Both the position numbers and the translations under genes were made by a program. Source: Psettodes erumei (lineage: Eukaryota; Chordata; Actinopteri; Pleuronectiformes; Psettodidae). From it: a stretch of DNA of 64,000 nt. The notes beneath the pieces were generated by a model that saw nothing but the letters and a program-made list of their open reading frames with translations, was not told the origin of the DNA and did not search any database. The stretch covers positions 191,001-255,000 of the forward strand of contig JAFBJZ010000371.1 of the NCBI GenBank assembly GCA_016785225.1. Reading direction: 5' to 3'. This document shows positions 45,665 through 59,243 of the stretch, piece by piece. Numbering within the stretch: the first letter of the stretch is position 1; each line of letters opens with the position of its first letter.

Positions 45665-47331
45665 CACTGCAGTGTGACCTGTAGGAAGAAGAAACACTAT
45701 GACACAATCAAAATCAGAAATTAAAAACATTAGGAGAAACACCTTTTTTATGCCAACGACATAAACCTGTACCTTTCAAAAAGCCTTGGTTTGTCTGACA
45801 CCAAACTTGACGGAAAACACTTTTGCTCAATGACAGATACTCTCGTTACTGTCTCTCTAAATATAGAGGACAAACTATTCAGTGAGTACACTGAACACAC
45901 CCTGATTTATTCATTTGAATTCATTAAATACACTTTAACTGTAATGATTATTTGAAAAAAAGAAAAGTAAACTTGCAAATGAATTAAAGTTTCATTTAAC
46001 AGCCCACTATAAATGTGTAATACAATATGAATACTAAGATTATTTTACATGATTGTAAAAATAGAAGAGTATGGGCAAGTCAAGGAGACAAAAATAAATA
46101 AATAAAAATAAATCAATAAAGTAAATTTATCTATCTAAAACCTTCCTCCAGTATTTCAGGAAGAGAAGTGTTTACTTATTTAAACGTGTGAACAGAAAGA
46201 AATGATATGTCTGATCTGTCTGAACAAGTCAAACTGAAATCCTGGAATGCATTACTTCTGTTGTGATGTGATTTGTATCATATTAACATATGTGGATGCT
46301 TCGTCATACAGTAACTGAATGTGGTCTGTTGAGCTTCTGCTGAGGAATTTCAGCTGATGCGCAGCACTGTAATTACAGTTCAGCGCAGCGGTTTGGATTT
46401 GCCTGCAGATGCCTTCAGCCTCGCAGAGTGGTTCGATGAGGTTTTTACTGTTAGTCACTCTTCACTGTGTTTCTAGGAACTCAGCTGGAGCTTCAGTTCA
46501 GTTTGTTTTTCTTGGAATTTGGTGATGTATCTGTTTAGAATTACTTCATTCCTTTTAGATTTAATAGCAAGTTGTAACTGCAAAAAAAAAAAGAGAATCT
46601 TGCACACCATTAAGTCAGAAGTATGCAGGATTTTAACTCCCAACTTGAATCAAAGAAACAAGAAGGAATTCTGTGCATGTCAATCAAAATTAGTTTAATT
46701 AATTTTAGTGAAGCTTTGTCTAATTTTTAGCATCAGAGTTTGCCCTGACAGTTGATCATATTTTACTTTGGCCTAGTTTATGTCTTAAAATAAGGTATAA
46801 AATATCATCTATAGAGCTATTTTTTAAATTATTATAGAAACATTAGGGATTCTTTAGACTACAAATTGAGTTGAGTTAAGCTGAGTGGGGCCAAGCTGAT
46901 CTTGACCAGTTGGTTTTACAGAGAAATTGTAAAAGCAAGGTGAAGTTCATGTAACCAGAGGGAATAAAATAAGATACAGAGGAATTCTTTAAAAAATGTA
47001 ACCCCCCCCCCATAAAAAATGTATGTATATATATATATATTAGGTGACTACTGAGGCTGCTGCAGGAACCCACAGATCGTTAAGTAACATCATGGCTCCT
47101 GCTGCTGAACAACTGGCTGACATTTCCTGATATTATAGGAATAATGTAGAAACATCACCATATGATCACCATCATTATAAATGACTCCTGAGCACCACAG
47201 ACACACAGAGGAAAGTTACTGTTGAGTAATGGTCGTTAAAGTCTTTGTCTGGTTTTATTAGCACACGACACATGGAGTTTTAAAGGACTGTTATTGGTGA
47301 TCGATTATCAGCCTTGAACCGTCCGTCTTAC

Positions 47332-47540
47332 CTGTCAGTCTGCCGGGTCGTGCGTCAAAACCGATGCAAACATCAAACGGTCAAACACGATCAGGGCGAA
47401 GAGAGAGCCCCGTTCCTCCCCGGAGGAGAGACAGTTCACAGAGCGGTGTGTGGAACTGTCTGTCGCTTCTTTGAATGAATGTGACTTGTTCATCAGCGGG
47501 TCTCCCTGTCTGTCCCCCGCAGAGGCGGAGCTTAGGGAGT
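47332..47540 (-). promoter_or_regulatory. cpm: Probable CPM untranslated first exon and promoter
   Basis: On the - strand a strong donor, CTGACAG followed by GTAAGA, ends an exon at 47332. The CPM coding exon 1 begins after an acceptor at 45678, 16 bp upstream of the ATG, so an untranslated exon is needed upstream. The block 47332-47540 is relatively GC- and CpG-rich compared with its surroundings, as vertebrate promoters often are. The upstream limit is a guess. Confidence 0.5.

Positions 47541-47542
<2 letters not shown>

Positions 47543-47612
<70 letters not shown>
47543..47612 (+). repeat. (CT)n(GT)n compound microsatellite
   Basis: About 40 bp of CT followed by about 29 bp of GT, just upstream of the likely CPM first exon. 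On the - strand it is AC then AG. Confidence 0.97.
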
Positions 47613-47620
<8 letters not shown>

Positions 47621-47924
47621 AGACATACACTCAACAGGTCTATGAATGAAACACAGAGATGATTTACTCGCTTACCACAGTTCCTGAAAAAACGTGTGCT
47701 TATACCTCATTTACATTCAAGTTCATTAATGTCTCATTACAAAGTGAGATATTCACCCAGTGATAGAAACTGAAACCACTGGAATTATTAGTAAAAGTAT
47801 TTGAATGTCAAGGTATGTTAATTCTCTCATAGATTGTTGTTTGTAAATGTTTCATCTGAAGTGATGTAAGAAAACGTAAGAGATGTACACAAACTTTTTC
47901 CTTCCAATCTGGAACTTTTGACGA

Positions 47925-48015
47925 TGAAAGAAATCCTTGAAGAGGTTGTAAGGGCATTTGAGTAGGTTGCAGAGATCATTAACGAGGTAGCAGGAAATTT
48001 GGTCAACAGATTTAA
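47925..48015 (+). repeat. Short stretch of a TCCTTGAAGAGGTTG minisatellite
   Basis: Contains 'AATCCTTGAAGAGGTTGTAA' and further decayed units such as 'TTTGAGTAGGTTGCAGAGAT'. It belongs with the longer array at 48820-49200. Confidence 0.5.
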
Positions 48016-48819
48016 ATTCGATGTTTATTTTCATTCAGAAAATCGGAGTTTAATTTGTTTGTCTGGACATTAAAAACACCTCTTTGGCGCCTACGCGTGG
48101 CAGAATAGAAAAAAAGACACTGTGGTGATGATAGATATTAATGAAATAATGTGCATTTTTACTTTGAAGTTTTGAATTTCTGACTAAACCTAATAGTAAA
48201 AGTAATTTTGTTTAATTTGTTTAAATTAAAACACACTTTGCCAAATTACTTTTTGAATGTACAGTGTGTGTGTATATATACGTACATATATTGAATTTAA
48301 ATCTGTCAACCAACATTATAGTTATACACCAAACCTAGGGAGAATATAAAGAATTTGAATTTTTAAGAATTAAGAAGTGAATACACTGTCTTGTGAGTTT
48401 CAGGAGGTTTTAACCACCAACCACAGCCACCTAACAACCCAACCACTCCAAACATTTTGAGCCAGAGTGAAAACTCTCCAGACTCCAACACATAGATCTC
48501 CCCCTGGTAACTGTTGATATCCAGACTTTTAGCCTACACGATTGGTTTATTTTGTTTTAGTAAAACAGGAATAAATAGTGTGTGATGGAGGGAAACAGTT
48601 TTATTCTGACAATAATTTATTTACTACCAAAGCGAAAATTCTGTGAGACCAGGTTGGTTTATGGTGTTATGGCGCCATCGGTTGGCTATAGCTCTACACT
48701 GCAACACTGAAAATTTCATCAAGACCCAAACGATTTTTTTTATGAAGCTACAAACTTAAAACACAGATAAATCTCTGAATCTCCAGAGATTGATTAAAAA
48801 AATTAGTGGTAGATGGATC

Positions 48820-49200
48820 AGTAATAGGCAATTGGTCTTTGTGGAGGTTCTGGGGTCCTTGCGTAAAATCTATGGATATAAAAAACAATTCTGTGAGGGT
48901 CCTGTGGTCCTGAAGGAGGTTGTAATGTCCTAGAAAAAGATGTAGAAGCCCTTGAGGGGGTTGCAGAAGTCTTCAACGACATTTTAGGGACCCCTGAAGT
49001 GGATGTATTGAAGAGGTACTTTGAGATCTGGGTCTTTGAAAAGGGTGTATGGGTCACTAAGGGGATGTAGGGTCCTTGAAGAATAATAGTAGGGGACATT
49101 GTGAGGTCATTGGGTGCTGGAGGCAGATCCAAGCTTCCTTGAAGAGGTTTTACTTTGAAACAAGGAGTCTTTTAAGAGGTCCTTGAAGAAGATGAAAGCT
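48820..49200 (+). repeat. Degenerate ~24-30 bp minisatellite
   Basis: Many diverged copies of a unit like GGTCCTTGAAGAGGTTGTA follow one another ('GGTCCTGAAGGAGGTTGTAA', 'CCCTTGAGGGGGTTGCAGAA', 'AGGTCCTTGAAGAAGATGAA'). The small open frames here are by-products of the repeat. Confidence 0.7.
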
Positions 49201-52200
49201 TTTATTTGCCCCCACAGTGCAACTGGAGGTTGGACAAACTGCACAGTGCACGCTCAGCATTAGTAGAAACATGGAGGATGCAAAAAGGAAGAACTATGAG
49301 CTGAGCTGTCAGAGTTCATTGTGTTTTTCCTCTCTTGTATCAAAGATGAAATTGACATTGTGATGTCTGCATCACCTGCTGTCAGGTGTAGTTTTCTGCA
49401 TCCTCCAGCTCATGCATACATCAGAACAGTGTTTTTAATTCTCCTTCTCATACGTAAAGGTAATAATGTAAGTAATCGTGACTGGGGTTGGGGATTGGGA
49501 TGGGGGAGGTAGCTGGCTGATTGGCAGCTAATTTACACAAACACGGTCGAGGAGATGAGAGGCAAGGTTCAGAAGCGGGAAGTTAATGAAGCTGCAGCGA
49601 TGAGCGTCAGGTACAACATCACTGCTACACTCGTCTGTCTCTGTGTAATTGAAACCTCATTTAGTTAAACACTGATGCTGATTCACCCATTTCTGTCCGA
49701 AACCAAACAGTAGAGGAAATAAAAGCCCTGAATCTAACTCAGAGAAAGAGTATATGAACATGCTGTAGTTGGATTTTACAGAGGGTGAAACGGTCATTAA
49801 GGAGGCCACAGGAGACTTAAGAGAGGGTTTGAACAGCTGTGAAGAGGTTCCCTCATTAAGTCAAAATGACAATGGCGCCAAAGGAAAAGTGAGTGGATTC
49901 CATCACATGGGAGGGAGGGTGATAATGTTTACAGCAGCACCTGAAGTCGGCCAGCCTGCATGTCTGTTCTGGTTTCTCACTCTTGTGCAGCTCTTGGACA
50001 GTTTACATGTGTGTGTTCAGGGACATGTGATGGACAGAGAAGGAGGCGGCTGTTACAGGATGGACATCGCTCTCACGTTCACTCTCGTGCTTTCGGGTAA
50101 AAATGCAGAACAGAGGGAGGAGAGGTGTGCATGCTGCAGTAATTGTCAGTATCTGTTCCCTCATTCAGATTCAGGTTTAAACGCACAGAGTGAACTCTGA
50201 CCTCCTTTAAATTAGTTTTCTTTTCTTCAAGAAGGCAGCTCACTGCAATGTTTCTATCAAACATCTGAAAATTGCTGCTCAGAGGTGAGAGCTGCTGCTG
50301 CAGCCTGTGTTACCTGTATTATGACATCTTAACTGAGCCACTTTTGAAGATGTGCAGAGAAGCAGGAGTAGTTCTCATATTTAATATTTTTGCCAAGCAG
50401 AGTCAGACAAAAAAGTGAGAGATAGACACTTTGGAAGACAGACAGAGACAGGTTGAGAGAGACAAACCTCCACAGACTTAATCCGTTTTGAGATAACACT
50501 CTCTAAGTCTTTGAGCAGCAGAAGAAATCTGAAGTCCAAACCATCAAATTTCCATAATCTGCATCATATTCCAACAAGCCAGCCCGACATACCCATCAGC
50601 ATTCCCATCATGCACTTGGCCTCTGACACATTACCATAATCCATCCAGCCTGCACAGACTCTGAGCTATAGGAGTGGAAGGTTGCACAGTACAATGTGCA
50701 TTTTTCTTGAGCTGAAGCAGAGAAAAGTGTAGTTTGCATGAAAATAATATGAATCATAAAAAACAATATGGACAAGCAAAACTGACCCACTAACTTACAA
50801 TACTTTTATATTTTTACCAGTACATGACTTTTACTTGTGATGGGATTCTCTACAGGGTAGTAGTAGTACCAGTTCCTGTACAACTCATTTTCAGTGCATT
50901 TGTCTGTTCCATCCTGCACCTTAATTTCCCATGGAGTAATGAACAATAGCCTTAAGAGGGAGTGAGCAAGACTGCACTCTGACTTCCTCTGCTGCTTTAA
51001 TTCGAGAATGTTTTTTTACATTAACAAATATTTGTCAGATGCAGTGACAGTCTGTTTACTGCTGTAATAAAGTAAACTCCTTTTTAAGACAAAATAAACT
51101 GTTCTTTATAGTGTTACATTAATTCCTAATAGAGCTGATCAATAAACATGATGTGGACCCATATTTATTAAAAAATATATGGATTAACCAATCTAAAAAA
51201 TAATTACTTAATTAAAGTTTTTGCCACAACTGACACGTGGTCATTTTCGGATGACAAACTTCCTGGTAACTGCAGCTAATAGAGGATTAGCAATAGCTAT
51301 TGGGTCAGTAAGTTTGCCATTACAGCAAGAGTTAAACATATTGGGAAATATGCTTATTTCTGCCTGATGATGTGAAGCTAAAGCTAGGTGCCGGTTATCT
51401 TAGATTAGCACAAAGACTGGAAACAGGGAAACCACGAGCGAACCTGTTTGAATATAAGAAAACATTACCAGCACCTATAAAGCTCACTGATTTGCAGTGG
51501 TAGAAAGAGTATGTACTTGGGTAAAAGTAGAAATACAAGAAACTTAAAATGACTTTGTTCTGCATTAAATGCATTAAAAACCTGCATATATATATATATA
51601 TATATATATAAACTAACTGACTGCTGGCTCCATACACATTAACAGTCACAGTCACAGTATCATTGCTCCCTCTTATCCAACACTCTACACCAGACAGCAA
51701 ATAAGCACAGTTTCTTACAAAGAGTCACCATGTATTCTTTCACATCATTATGCTACAACATTTCATGGTTAAACATAGCATGAATACCATTTTCTTCTCT
51801 TTTTGCTCCTTAAGTGCTCTGTGGCACTTTTTAAATGATGCTATGCAGCATTTCAGAGCACAAAAAAGGACGAGAGGCGTAGAGAGAGAGAGAGGAGTGA
51901 GTTAAATTGAAATGTTCAGAGCAAATTTCTTGTTTCCTCAAGAGAAGCAGAGAGAACACTGGAAGATGCTAGCTACTGTGTGTGTAATAATTACAAAACA
52001 TCAGCAGTCAGATCTGATGGGAGATAAAGATTTTATCAGCAGCCTGCGGTGCCTATTAATCTGACACTGCTACTCTCTGTGACTGCGCGAGTCAGTCTGA
52101 GTCTGCATGTAACAATTATTGTAGTAATTATTTTTTTGTTTGTGTGTGTTTGCGCACATTTGTGCTTTGAATATGAAACTAGCAGTCAAAAGTAATCAGG

Positions 52201-52299
52201 GGAGCCAGGGTGTAATGTGGGACAAAAGCAACAAAATGCCTAAAAATCAAAACAACATCTATTATAACAGTCACTGGGCCTCATTAACCAGCTGTTCTT
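49201..52299. other. Intergenic, no gene recognised
   Basis: No coding exon can be supported. A 143-aa open frame at 49769-50200 has no similarity that I recognise. An (AT)n tract is at 51586-51610. Confidence 0.4.
51370..51495 (+). repeat. Teleost interspersed repeat copy
   Basis: Reads 'TTAGCACAAAGACTGGAAAC', 'AGGGAAACCACGAG', then 'TTACCAGCACCTATAAAGCT', matching the repeat split by the hAT at 10840-11965. Confidence 0.6.
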
Positions 52300-52622
52300 A
52301 TGAAGAAATCCATTTATTTTTCATACCTCTTACCCATGCAGGGTCATGGGGGTGCTGGAGCCGATCCCAGCTGACATTGGGCGAGGGCGGGGTATACCCT
52401 GGAAAGATCACCAGTCTATCAAAGAGCTGACAAACAGAGAAAAATAACCATTCACACTCACAGTCACACCGAAGGACAATTTAGAGTCACTAATCAGGTG
52501 GACGCCGGAGTACTTGCAGAAATGGGAGAACATCCAAACTCCACACAGAAAGATCTTGCCCAAACCAGAACCTTCTTGCTGGGATGCAACAGTGCTACCC
52601 ACTGCACCACCGTGCTGCCTAA
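52300..52622 (+). repeat. Widespread teleost repeat, copy 2
   Basis: Has 'CATTCACACTCACAGTCACA', 'GGACAATTTAGAGTCAC', 'GAACATCCAAACTCCACACA' and 'CACTGCACCACCGTGCTGCC', the typical order of this fish repeat. A more decayed copy is at 42745-42985. Confidence 0.8.
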
Positions 52623-55124
52623 TGACATCCACAAATGTTTTATCTTATTTGCCGATAATCATACAAAAAGACTTAAACTTATTCCATATCAATTATGTTT
52701 AAATGAAACTGCCGTGTTCAGTAATTGATGACAAATTTTTCCGTTGGGAGATGAAACTGCAGGCACAGGGCACAGGACTGTACCCAGCTGCTCCACTGAC
52801 AGCACCCGAGAGCGCTGTCTGCCCAATTACAGCCCCACGCTGCGCAGGTCCAGCTCTGACAACTCCAGCCAGCCCCCCCCCCCCCTCCAGTGGCCAGCAG
52901 CTCTCATCTGTGTTTGGCAATGTTTTCTTTGGACCCAGATTTCAGGTCAAACTATTTAAAATAAATAAATGTTGTGCTGTGTGACCTTTTCTGCACAAAT
53001 AATATCTCTCCAGGCTTCATTTTAGTTTGCTGCTTTGTTATTTATTTATTTATTTACAGTTCTGAATATGATGGCCTGTTTGCCGTTGATTCCCTGCAGC
53101 AGCACTCTACTAGTGAAGTTTCTCTTTCTCTTTGAGTCCCACGCTCTGTTGGATTTACAGCTTCACTTTGGCAGTCTCATCAAGGTTCTTTTCCTGTTTT
53201 GTGTGCTTACGAGCAGGATGTTTATCTATATCAACTGGGAAGAAATGGCACACACTTTCAATTCACAAAGACAAGGATATTCACCATTCTGAGCAAAGAT
53301 ATTGGTGAATGAGACCCATTGTTTGTAACCAAAAAAAGTGAGGAGAGCATTATGGGAGAAGGTGGGTGGGGGGTGACCAAGAGTGTGAGTGGAAGGAGAA
53401 ATCTTCTTTCCACCCCACCCTTGTTGAAAAATCTGTATTATATCTTGGAATATTATATCTCCCAAGCAGGTGATGCAGGCTGATGTCATATTGTTGTTTT
53501 GGTTTTAAACCTTTTCTGAGGACAGATTACTGGTCGTATTTGTTGGAGTGATGAGGACTACATTAAAAACTCAGACTAGTGAGCTAATCAAAAATGTACC
53601 CTCATTCTAAATAGGTATAGACCTTTATTAGAGAGAGAGAGTGAGAATTAACATATAAATAAAGCCTTAGTATGGTAAGGTAGTAGTTTGGTTGTCAAGA
53701 TAGTCCAAATGGAAATGCCTGGTGTTCTCAGGAATAACTTCATTAATGAACTTTTTCCTGTTTTTTCTTTGCATCTCTTAAGATTTTCTATTCATTATGA
53801 GTCTTTTTTGCGTGGAAACAAAACAACAAAAATTTGGATGTCTTCAGCACATTCATGTATTTTTAAAAAGCGATTCATATCTTCCATATGGTAAATCTTG
53901 CTTTTATTTGTATATCTTGTAACACACATGTCAACATTACAGAGACTACCCAGAGAACCATCATATTTTCATGACTTCGCTGAGCGTGAATATTAAAAGA
54001 CCTGTGCTACCTGCGACGCTGTCATCATTAAGCAGATTTGAAAATAATACAGGTTATCCTACACAGACTGTCAGTGCTGGGGAACAGCACAGACATCCCC
54101 TTTAATAATCTGGTTGGACATGGACAGAGCAGAAGCTGCGTGTTTTGACAAGATACCAGCCTTATACTGCATCTGTTAACTGACTAACTGACTGTACATG
54201 GAAGGGATTGAGACCGAATAAAGAGGATGGTGCACACAACCGGGTTTTATCTTCTTTGTAATGATACACTACACCTCATCAACGAACACAAAAAGGGCTC
54301 AGGTTCTTTTGGCAGGCTCTTCCCTTCTCCCTTGCACACAGCTGTGCCTCCCTGAAACCACTCAGAGTCATGACAAGTCCTGTAACTTGCAGTTGGTGTA
54401 TAAATAAAGTCTAAATTAGTTTGATTGTAATTAAATGTGTTGGATTATCTGGTGAAACCCTGCTCCAGGTTCAATGCAGATCCACGGAGAGCTGAGACGC
54501 TCCTCATCAATCATGTGTGTACTTGTATGTATGTGTATATATAATTGGAATTCTTTATACTTGAATTTATTAAAATAATCTTCTAGATCTGTAATCTCTA
54601 TGTATGGATCATCTCTTGGCAGTGCACTGAATTTTCATGTGTATCTTACAAAATCTTGCATCTTACACAATGACAATAAAAGGAATCTTGAATACAGATT
54701 CATCATGTGGAGCCAAGTGTTGATGAAAGACGTATCATGTCAACAATTTGACAGGGATTTCAAACTCAGTCCCTCCTTTTGGGCAGTTACATCCTAAAGA
54801 GGGTGGGTGGTGGGTGTTCCATAATGCCGGCGCTGGAGACCCGTTTAATGTACCTCGATGTCAGCAAGAGAAATGTGATTATTCAGTCATGAAAACCTTT
54901 AACCAGGTTTAAAAAGGACTTACTAATTGTGTGAAAGCCTCATGCATATTTGTGTACTTGTCGCGAATCATCCTCATACACACACACATACACATAACAC
55001 AGCCTGCAGTGCTGGTAATCCAAACTACATAGAGATGTTGGAGTGTGTTTGCTTTGTGTGTTCACAAGTGCATCTCTCTGTGTAAAGACTGTGTGCTTGC
55101 ATGTGTGTGTGCGTGCGTGCTGCA
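52623..55124. other. Intergenic, no gene recognised
   Basis: No exon can be supported. A LINE tail-like piece ('CACAATGACAATAAAAGGAA') is at 54660-54700, and a C-homopolymer at 52875-52886. Confidence 0.4.
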
Positions 55125-58100
55125 GGGTAAGTAAGAGTAAAAAAATCTCCTCTCGCCCACCTGGGCGGTGTTTTTTCCTTCAGACTCGGGTCCTCTACCA
55201 GAGGCCTGGGAGTCTGAGGGTTCTGCGCAGGATCTTAGCTGTTCCCAGCCGTTCCCAGCATTGCGCTCTTTTGGACAGAGATCTCCGATGTTGTTCCTGG
55301 TATCTGTTGGAGCCATCCTTCCAGCTTGGGGTCACCGCCTCCTAGTGCCCCGATCACTATTGGTACCACAGATGCCTTCACACCCCACATTTTCTCTATC
55401 TCCTCTTTCAGCCCTTGGTATTTCTCGAGCTTCTCATGTTCTTTCTTTCTGATGTTGCTATCGCTGGGGATTGCTACATCTATCACTACTACTGTCTTCC
55501 GATGTTTATCCACCACCACTATGTCAGGCTGGTTGGCCATCACCATCTTGTCAGTCTGGATCTGGAAGTCCCACAGGATCTTGGCCTGTTTGTTCTCTGT
55601 CACCTTTGGGGGGTGTCTCCCACCTGGACCCTGGGACCTCCAGTCCATACTCTGTACAGATGTTCCTGTATACTATGCCCGCTACCTGGTTATGCCGTTC
55701 CATGTATGCCTTGCCTGCCAGCATCTTACACCCTGCTGTGATGTGTTGGACTGTCTCAGGGCCTTCTCTACACAGCCTGCACCTGGGATCTTGTCTGGTG
55801 TGGTAGATCCCGGCCTCTATTGCTCTGGTGTTTAGGGCCTGTTCCTGTGCTGCCATGATTAGTGCCTCTGTGCTGTCTTTCAGTCCAGCCTTTTCCAGCC
55901 ACTGGTATGTTTTCTCCATATCAGCCACTTCTTCAATTTGTCGGTGGTACATGCCATGCAAGGGCTTGTCCTTCCATGATGGGCCCAGTGGTTCCTCATC
56001 CCTTCTGGGCTTTTTGTTGCCTGAGGCATTCACTTAGGAGTTGGTCCTTGGGGGCCATTTTCTCGATGTATTCCTGGAGGTTCGCTGTTTCCTCCTGGAC
56101 AGTAGTTCTGACACTTACTAGTCCTCGGCCCCCCCCCCTCCTTTCGCTTTGTGTACAGCCTCAGGACGCTGGACTTAGGGTGAAACCCACCATGCATGGT
56201 AAGGAGCTTCCTTGTCTTGATATCAGTGGCTTGTATCTCTTCCAGTGGCCAGGATATTATCCCAGCCGGGTATCTGATCACTGGCATGGCATAGGTGTTA
56301 ATGGCTTGGATCTTATTTTTGCCGTTCAGCTGACTTTTCAGGACCTGCCTTACCCTCTGGAGGTATTTGGCTGTGGCTGACCTTCGAGCTGCCTCCTCAT
56401 GATTACCATTTGCCTGTGGGATCCCCAGGTATTTGTAACTGTCCTGCACATCTGCGATGTTCCCTTCGGTAGGTCAACCCCTCGGTTGTGATCACCTTTC
56501 CTCTTCTAGATATCATCCGCCCACATTTATCTAGTCCGAATGACATCCCGATGTCTTTGCTGTAGATCCGAGTGAGGTGAATCAGGAGTCAATGTCACGC
56601 TCATTCTTTGCATACAGCTTGATGTCATCCATGTAGAGGAGGTGGCTGATGGTTGTTCCACTTCGAACTGGTATCCATAGCCACTCTTTGAGATGATCTG
56701 GCTGAGGGGTTTAGGCCTATGCAGAACAGCAGGGGGACAGAGCATCTCCTTGGTATATGCCGCATCTGATGCTCACCTGGGCAATTGGTTTTGAGTTGGC
56801 CTCCAGAGTCGTGTTCCACAGCCTCATCGAGTTCTGGATGAACTCACTTAGGGTCCTATTGATGTTGTACAGCTTTAGGCACTCCAGTATCCATGTGTGT
56901 GGCATCGAGTCATAGGCCTTCTTGTAGTCAATCCAGGCAGTGCACAGGTTGGTGTTCCTCGTCTTGCAATCTCGGCAATCGCCCTGTCCACCAGTAGCTG
57001 GTGTTTGGCTCCTCTGGTGTTATTGCCTACACCTTTCTGTGCTCTGCTCATGTATTGCTCCATGTGCCTACTCATCTTAGCTGCTATGATGCCTGATAGG
57101 AGCTTCCATGTGGTGCTGAGGCAGGTTATCGGCCGGTAATTGGATGGTATTGTTCCCTTCTGGGGGTCCTTCATTATGAGGACTGTCCGGCCTTGGGTTA
57201 GCCACTCTGGGTGGTTTCCCGATATTAGCAGCTGGTTCATCTGTGCTGCTAGGCGTTCATGGAGTGCAGTCAGCTTCTTGAGCCAGTAGGTGTGTATCAT
57301 GTCAGGCCCTGGGGCTGTCCAGCTCTTCATTTTGGACACTCTGGTTTGGATGTCTGCTAGCGTGATGACTACTGGGCCTTGTTCTGGGAGTTGGCTGTGT
57401 TCTGCTTGTAAGTCTTTCAGCCATTGGGCATTGGTGTTATGGGTTGCCTCTTTCTCCCAGATACTCTTCCAGTATTGCTCAGTCTCAGCCCTGGGTGGCT
57501 CTGTTGCCATCCTGTTACCCTGCCATTGAGAGTAGACCTTAGCTGGGTTAGTGGAGAACACCCTGTTTATTCTCCTGGCCTCTACCTCTCTTGTGTACCT
57601 CTTTAGGCGGGTAGCTAGGGCTGTGAGCCTTGCTTAGCAGTCTCCAGTGCCTCAGCTGTGGACAGCTTGTTGTATTTCCTGGGCTTCCTTACATTTACAC
57701 CCCTGCTCAGTTCTGTTAGGAGGCTGACTTCTTTCCGTGTCGCCACGATTTTTGCCTCTAGCCTTCTCCTCCATGGGGCTCGCTCCTTCTGGCTACCATT
57801 CATGCTGTTCATCTTGTAGCCAAGCATCTCTAGGATTACTGTTGCCGCTGCATACATCAGCTGATTGGTCTCAGTGATGGTGGTGGTAGGGACAGTTAGA
57901 AGTGCTGTGTTTACATCCTCCAGTAGAGACTGGTCTGGTACTTTGTTGTTTAGCCTTGGCAAGGAGGAGGTAGTTGAGTTCCTCCAGGACTTCATGATTC
58001 TCTCTCTCAGGTCAGCTGCCCTTGCATTCAGTTCGTCTTGCCTTGGGGCTTGGTACCCAATCTCGATATTTGGGGGTGATGATGAAACCACCCCCAAGCT

Positions 58101-58450
58101 GACCTGGCGTCCTGGCTCCCCCCTTGCCGTAGCATATTGTTTGTACCGTGGATGAGGTACACCGCTGTACCTCCTCAATCTCTAGTTCCGATAGCAACTT
58201 CCTCTTGCGGATGTTCGAGCACTGAGCTAAGAGCTGTTTCTTAGTCAGTGAGGATGTGGGGTTACGCAGCAACCAGTTCTCCCACATCCTCTGCATACCC
58301 TCTCTCTCGCTGGGGTTACTCCCGTAGTAACACTCCATCAGTACCATGTTCTCCATCCTGCTCCATGAATGCCTTGTTCCAGTAGCCAACTTACCATCAG
58401 GGTGCCCTGGTTCCCTAACACCTGACGCGGACCTTGTTGTCCCGGGCGTC
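55125..58450 (-). mobile_element. R4/Dong-like LINE with restriction-like endonuclease, frameshifted
   Basis: Reads on the - strand over about 3.3 kb. Order: a Myb-like DNA-binding segment (WSRMENMVLMECYYGSN, 58389-58180), a linker, the reverse transcriptase (SWTAPGPDMIHTYWLKKL near 57340; NYRPITCLSTTWKLLSGIIA near 57130; catalytic YMDD at 56624-56635), a thumb/linker, the zinc knuckle CRLCREGPETVQHITAGC near 55760, and a PD..(D/E)xK-type endonuclease (NQPDIVVVDK...VVVIDVAIPSD near 55530-55450). This single-ORF order with a C-terminal nuclease is that of R4/Dong/Rex6-like LINEs, not of L2/Rex1. At least five frame changes (for example a lost base just after YMDD that makes a TGA) show it is dead. 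Both ends are approximate. Nearly full length, unlike the other LINEs here. Confidence 0.88.
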
Positions 58451-58535
58451 GTCCGAGCCGGTATGACTCTATTAGTTATCGCTCATATTGAGGTTTAGGC
58501 ATGTATAAAAGTGCCTTGCTCATATTGAGGTGTGT

Positions 58536-58576
58536 AGGCATATATATATATATATATAAAATATATATATATAAAC
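58536..58576 (+). repeat. (TA)n microsatellite
   Basis: TA repeats close to the 5' end of the R4-like LINE. Confidence 0.9.
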
Positions 58577-59006
58577 AATAAATTAAAACTTAACCTGCTG
58601 TTATTTTTATTGTTACACAGCCTATACAGGACATTGCACCATTTGTATTACATTACTTTTGCTTTTGGTAGATTTTAGCATTTTAAGCATTTTAGCGATA
58701 TTTAGGCTCCAACCCACCAAAACAAATTCCCTGTATGTGTGAAAATACTGTATATCAAATAAAGCAGCCAAAGCAAATGACTTTCAATCAGAAAATTAAA
58801 GCAATGAAAGAGAAAAAGGAAAAATATATGTATAAAAAGTAGAAAGATCAGAATGACGGACAAAACCTATAAATAAGAATCGAGTTAGAAAACTCCCTCT
58901 CTGCGTCTCTGTCTCTAATGAGTGGTTTCAGTCTCATACTGCAATAAAAAGTCTGTGAGACAGAAAATGAAACCTTCTATTCTCCTGCTGTCACATGGAG
59001 AAAGGC

Positions 59007-59042
<36 letters not shown>

Positions 59043-59171
59043 ATGTGTTTGTGTGTGTGACACGTATTACCATATCAATGGTTTCCTCCTGAAAGCTTCC
59101 ACCCACTTCTTCTCCCTTTCTGCTGAGATGTAATTGTGGCTGATTATTAGAGGAGCACTGTTATCACTACA

Positions 59172-59243
<72 letters not shown>

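Noticed and set aside
49769..50200. 143-aa open frame on the + strand
   Set aside because: No similarity I recognise, low-complexity composition in places, no neighbouring exons in phase. A frame of this length is expected by chance in 64 kb.
55326..56380. Several open frames of 100-172 aa on the + strand
   Set aside because: They are antisense to the R4-like LINE, whose - strand frames have clear domains.
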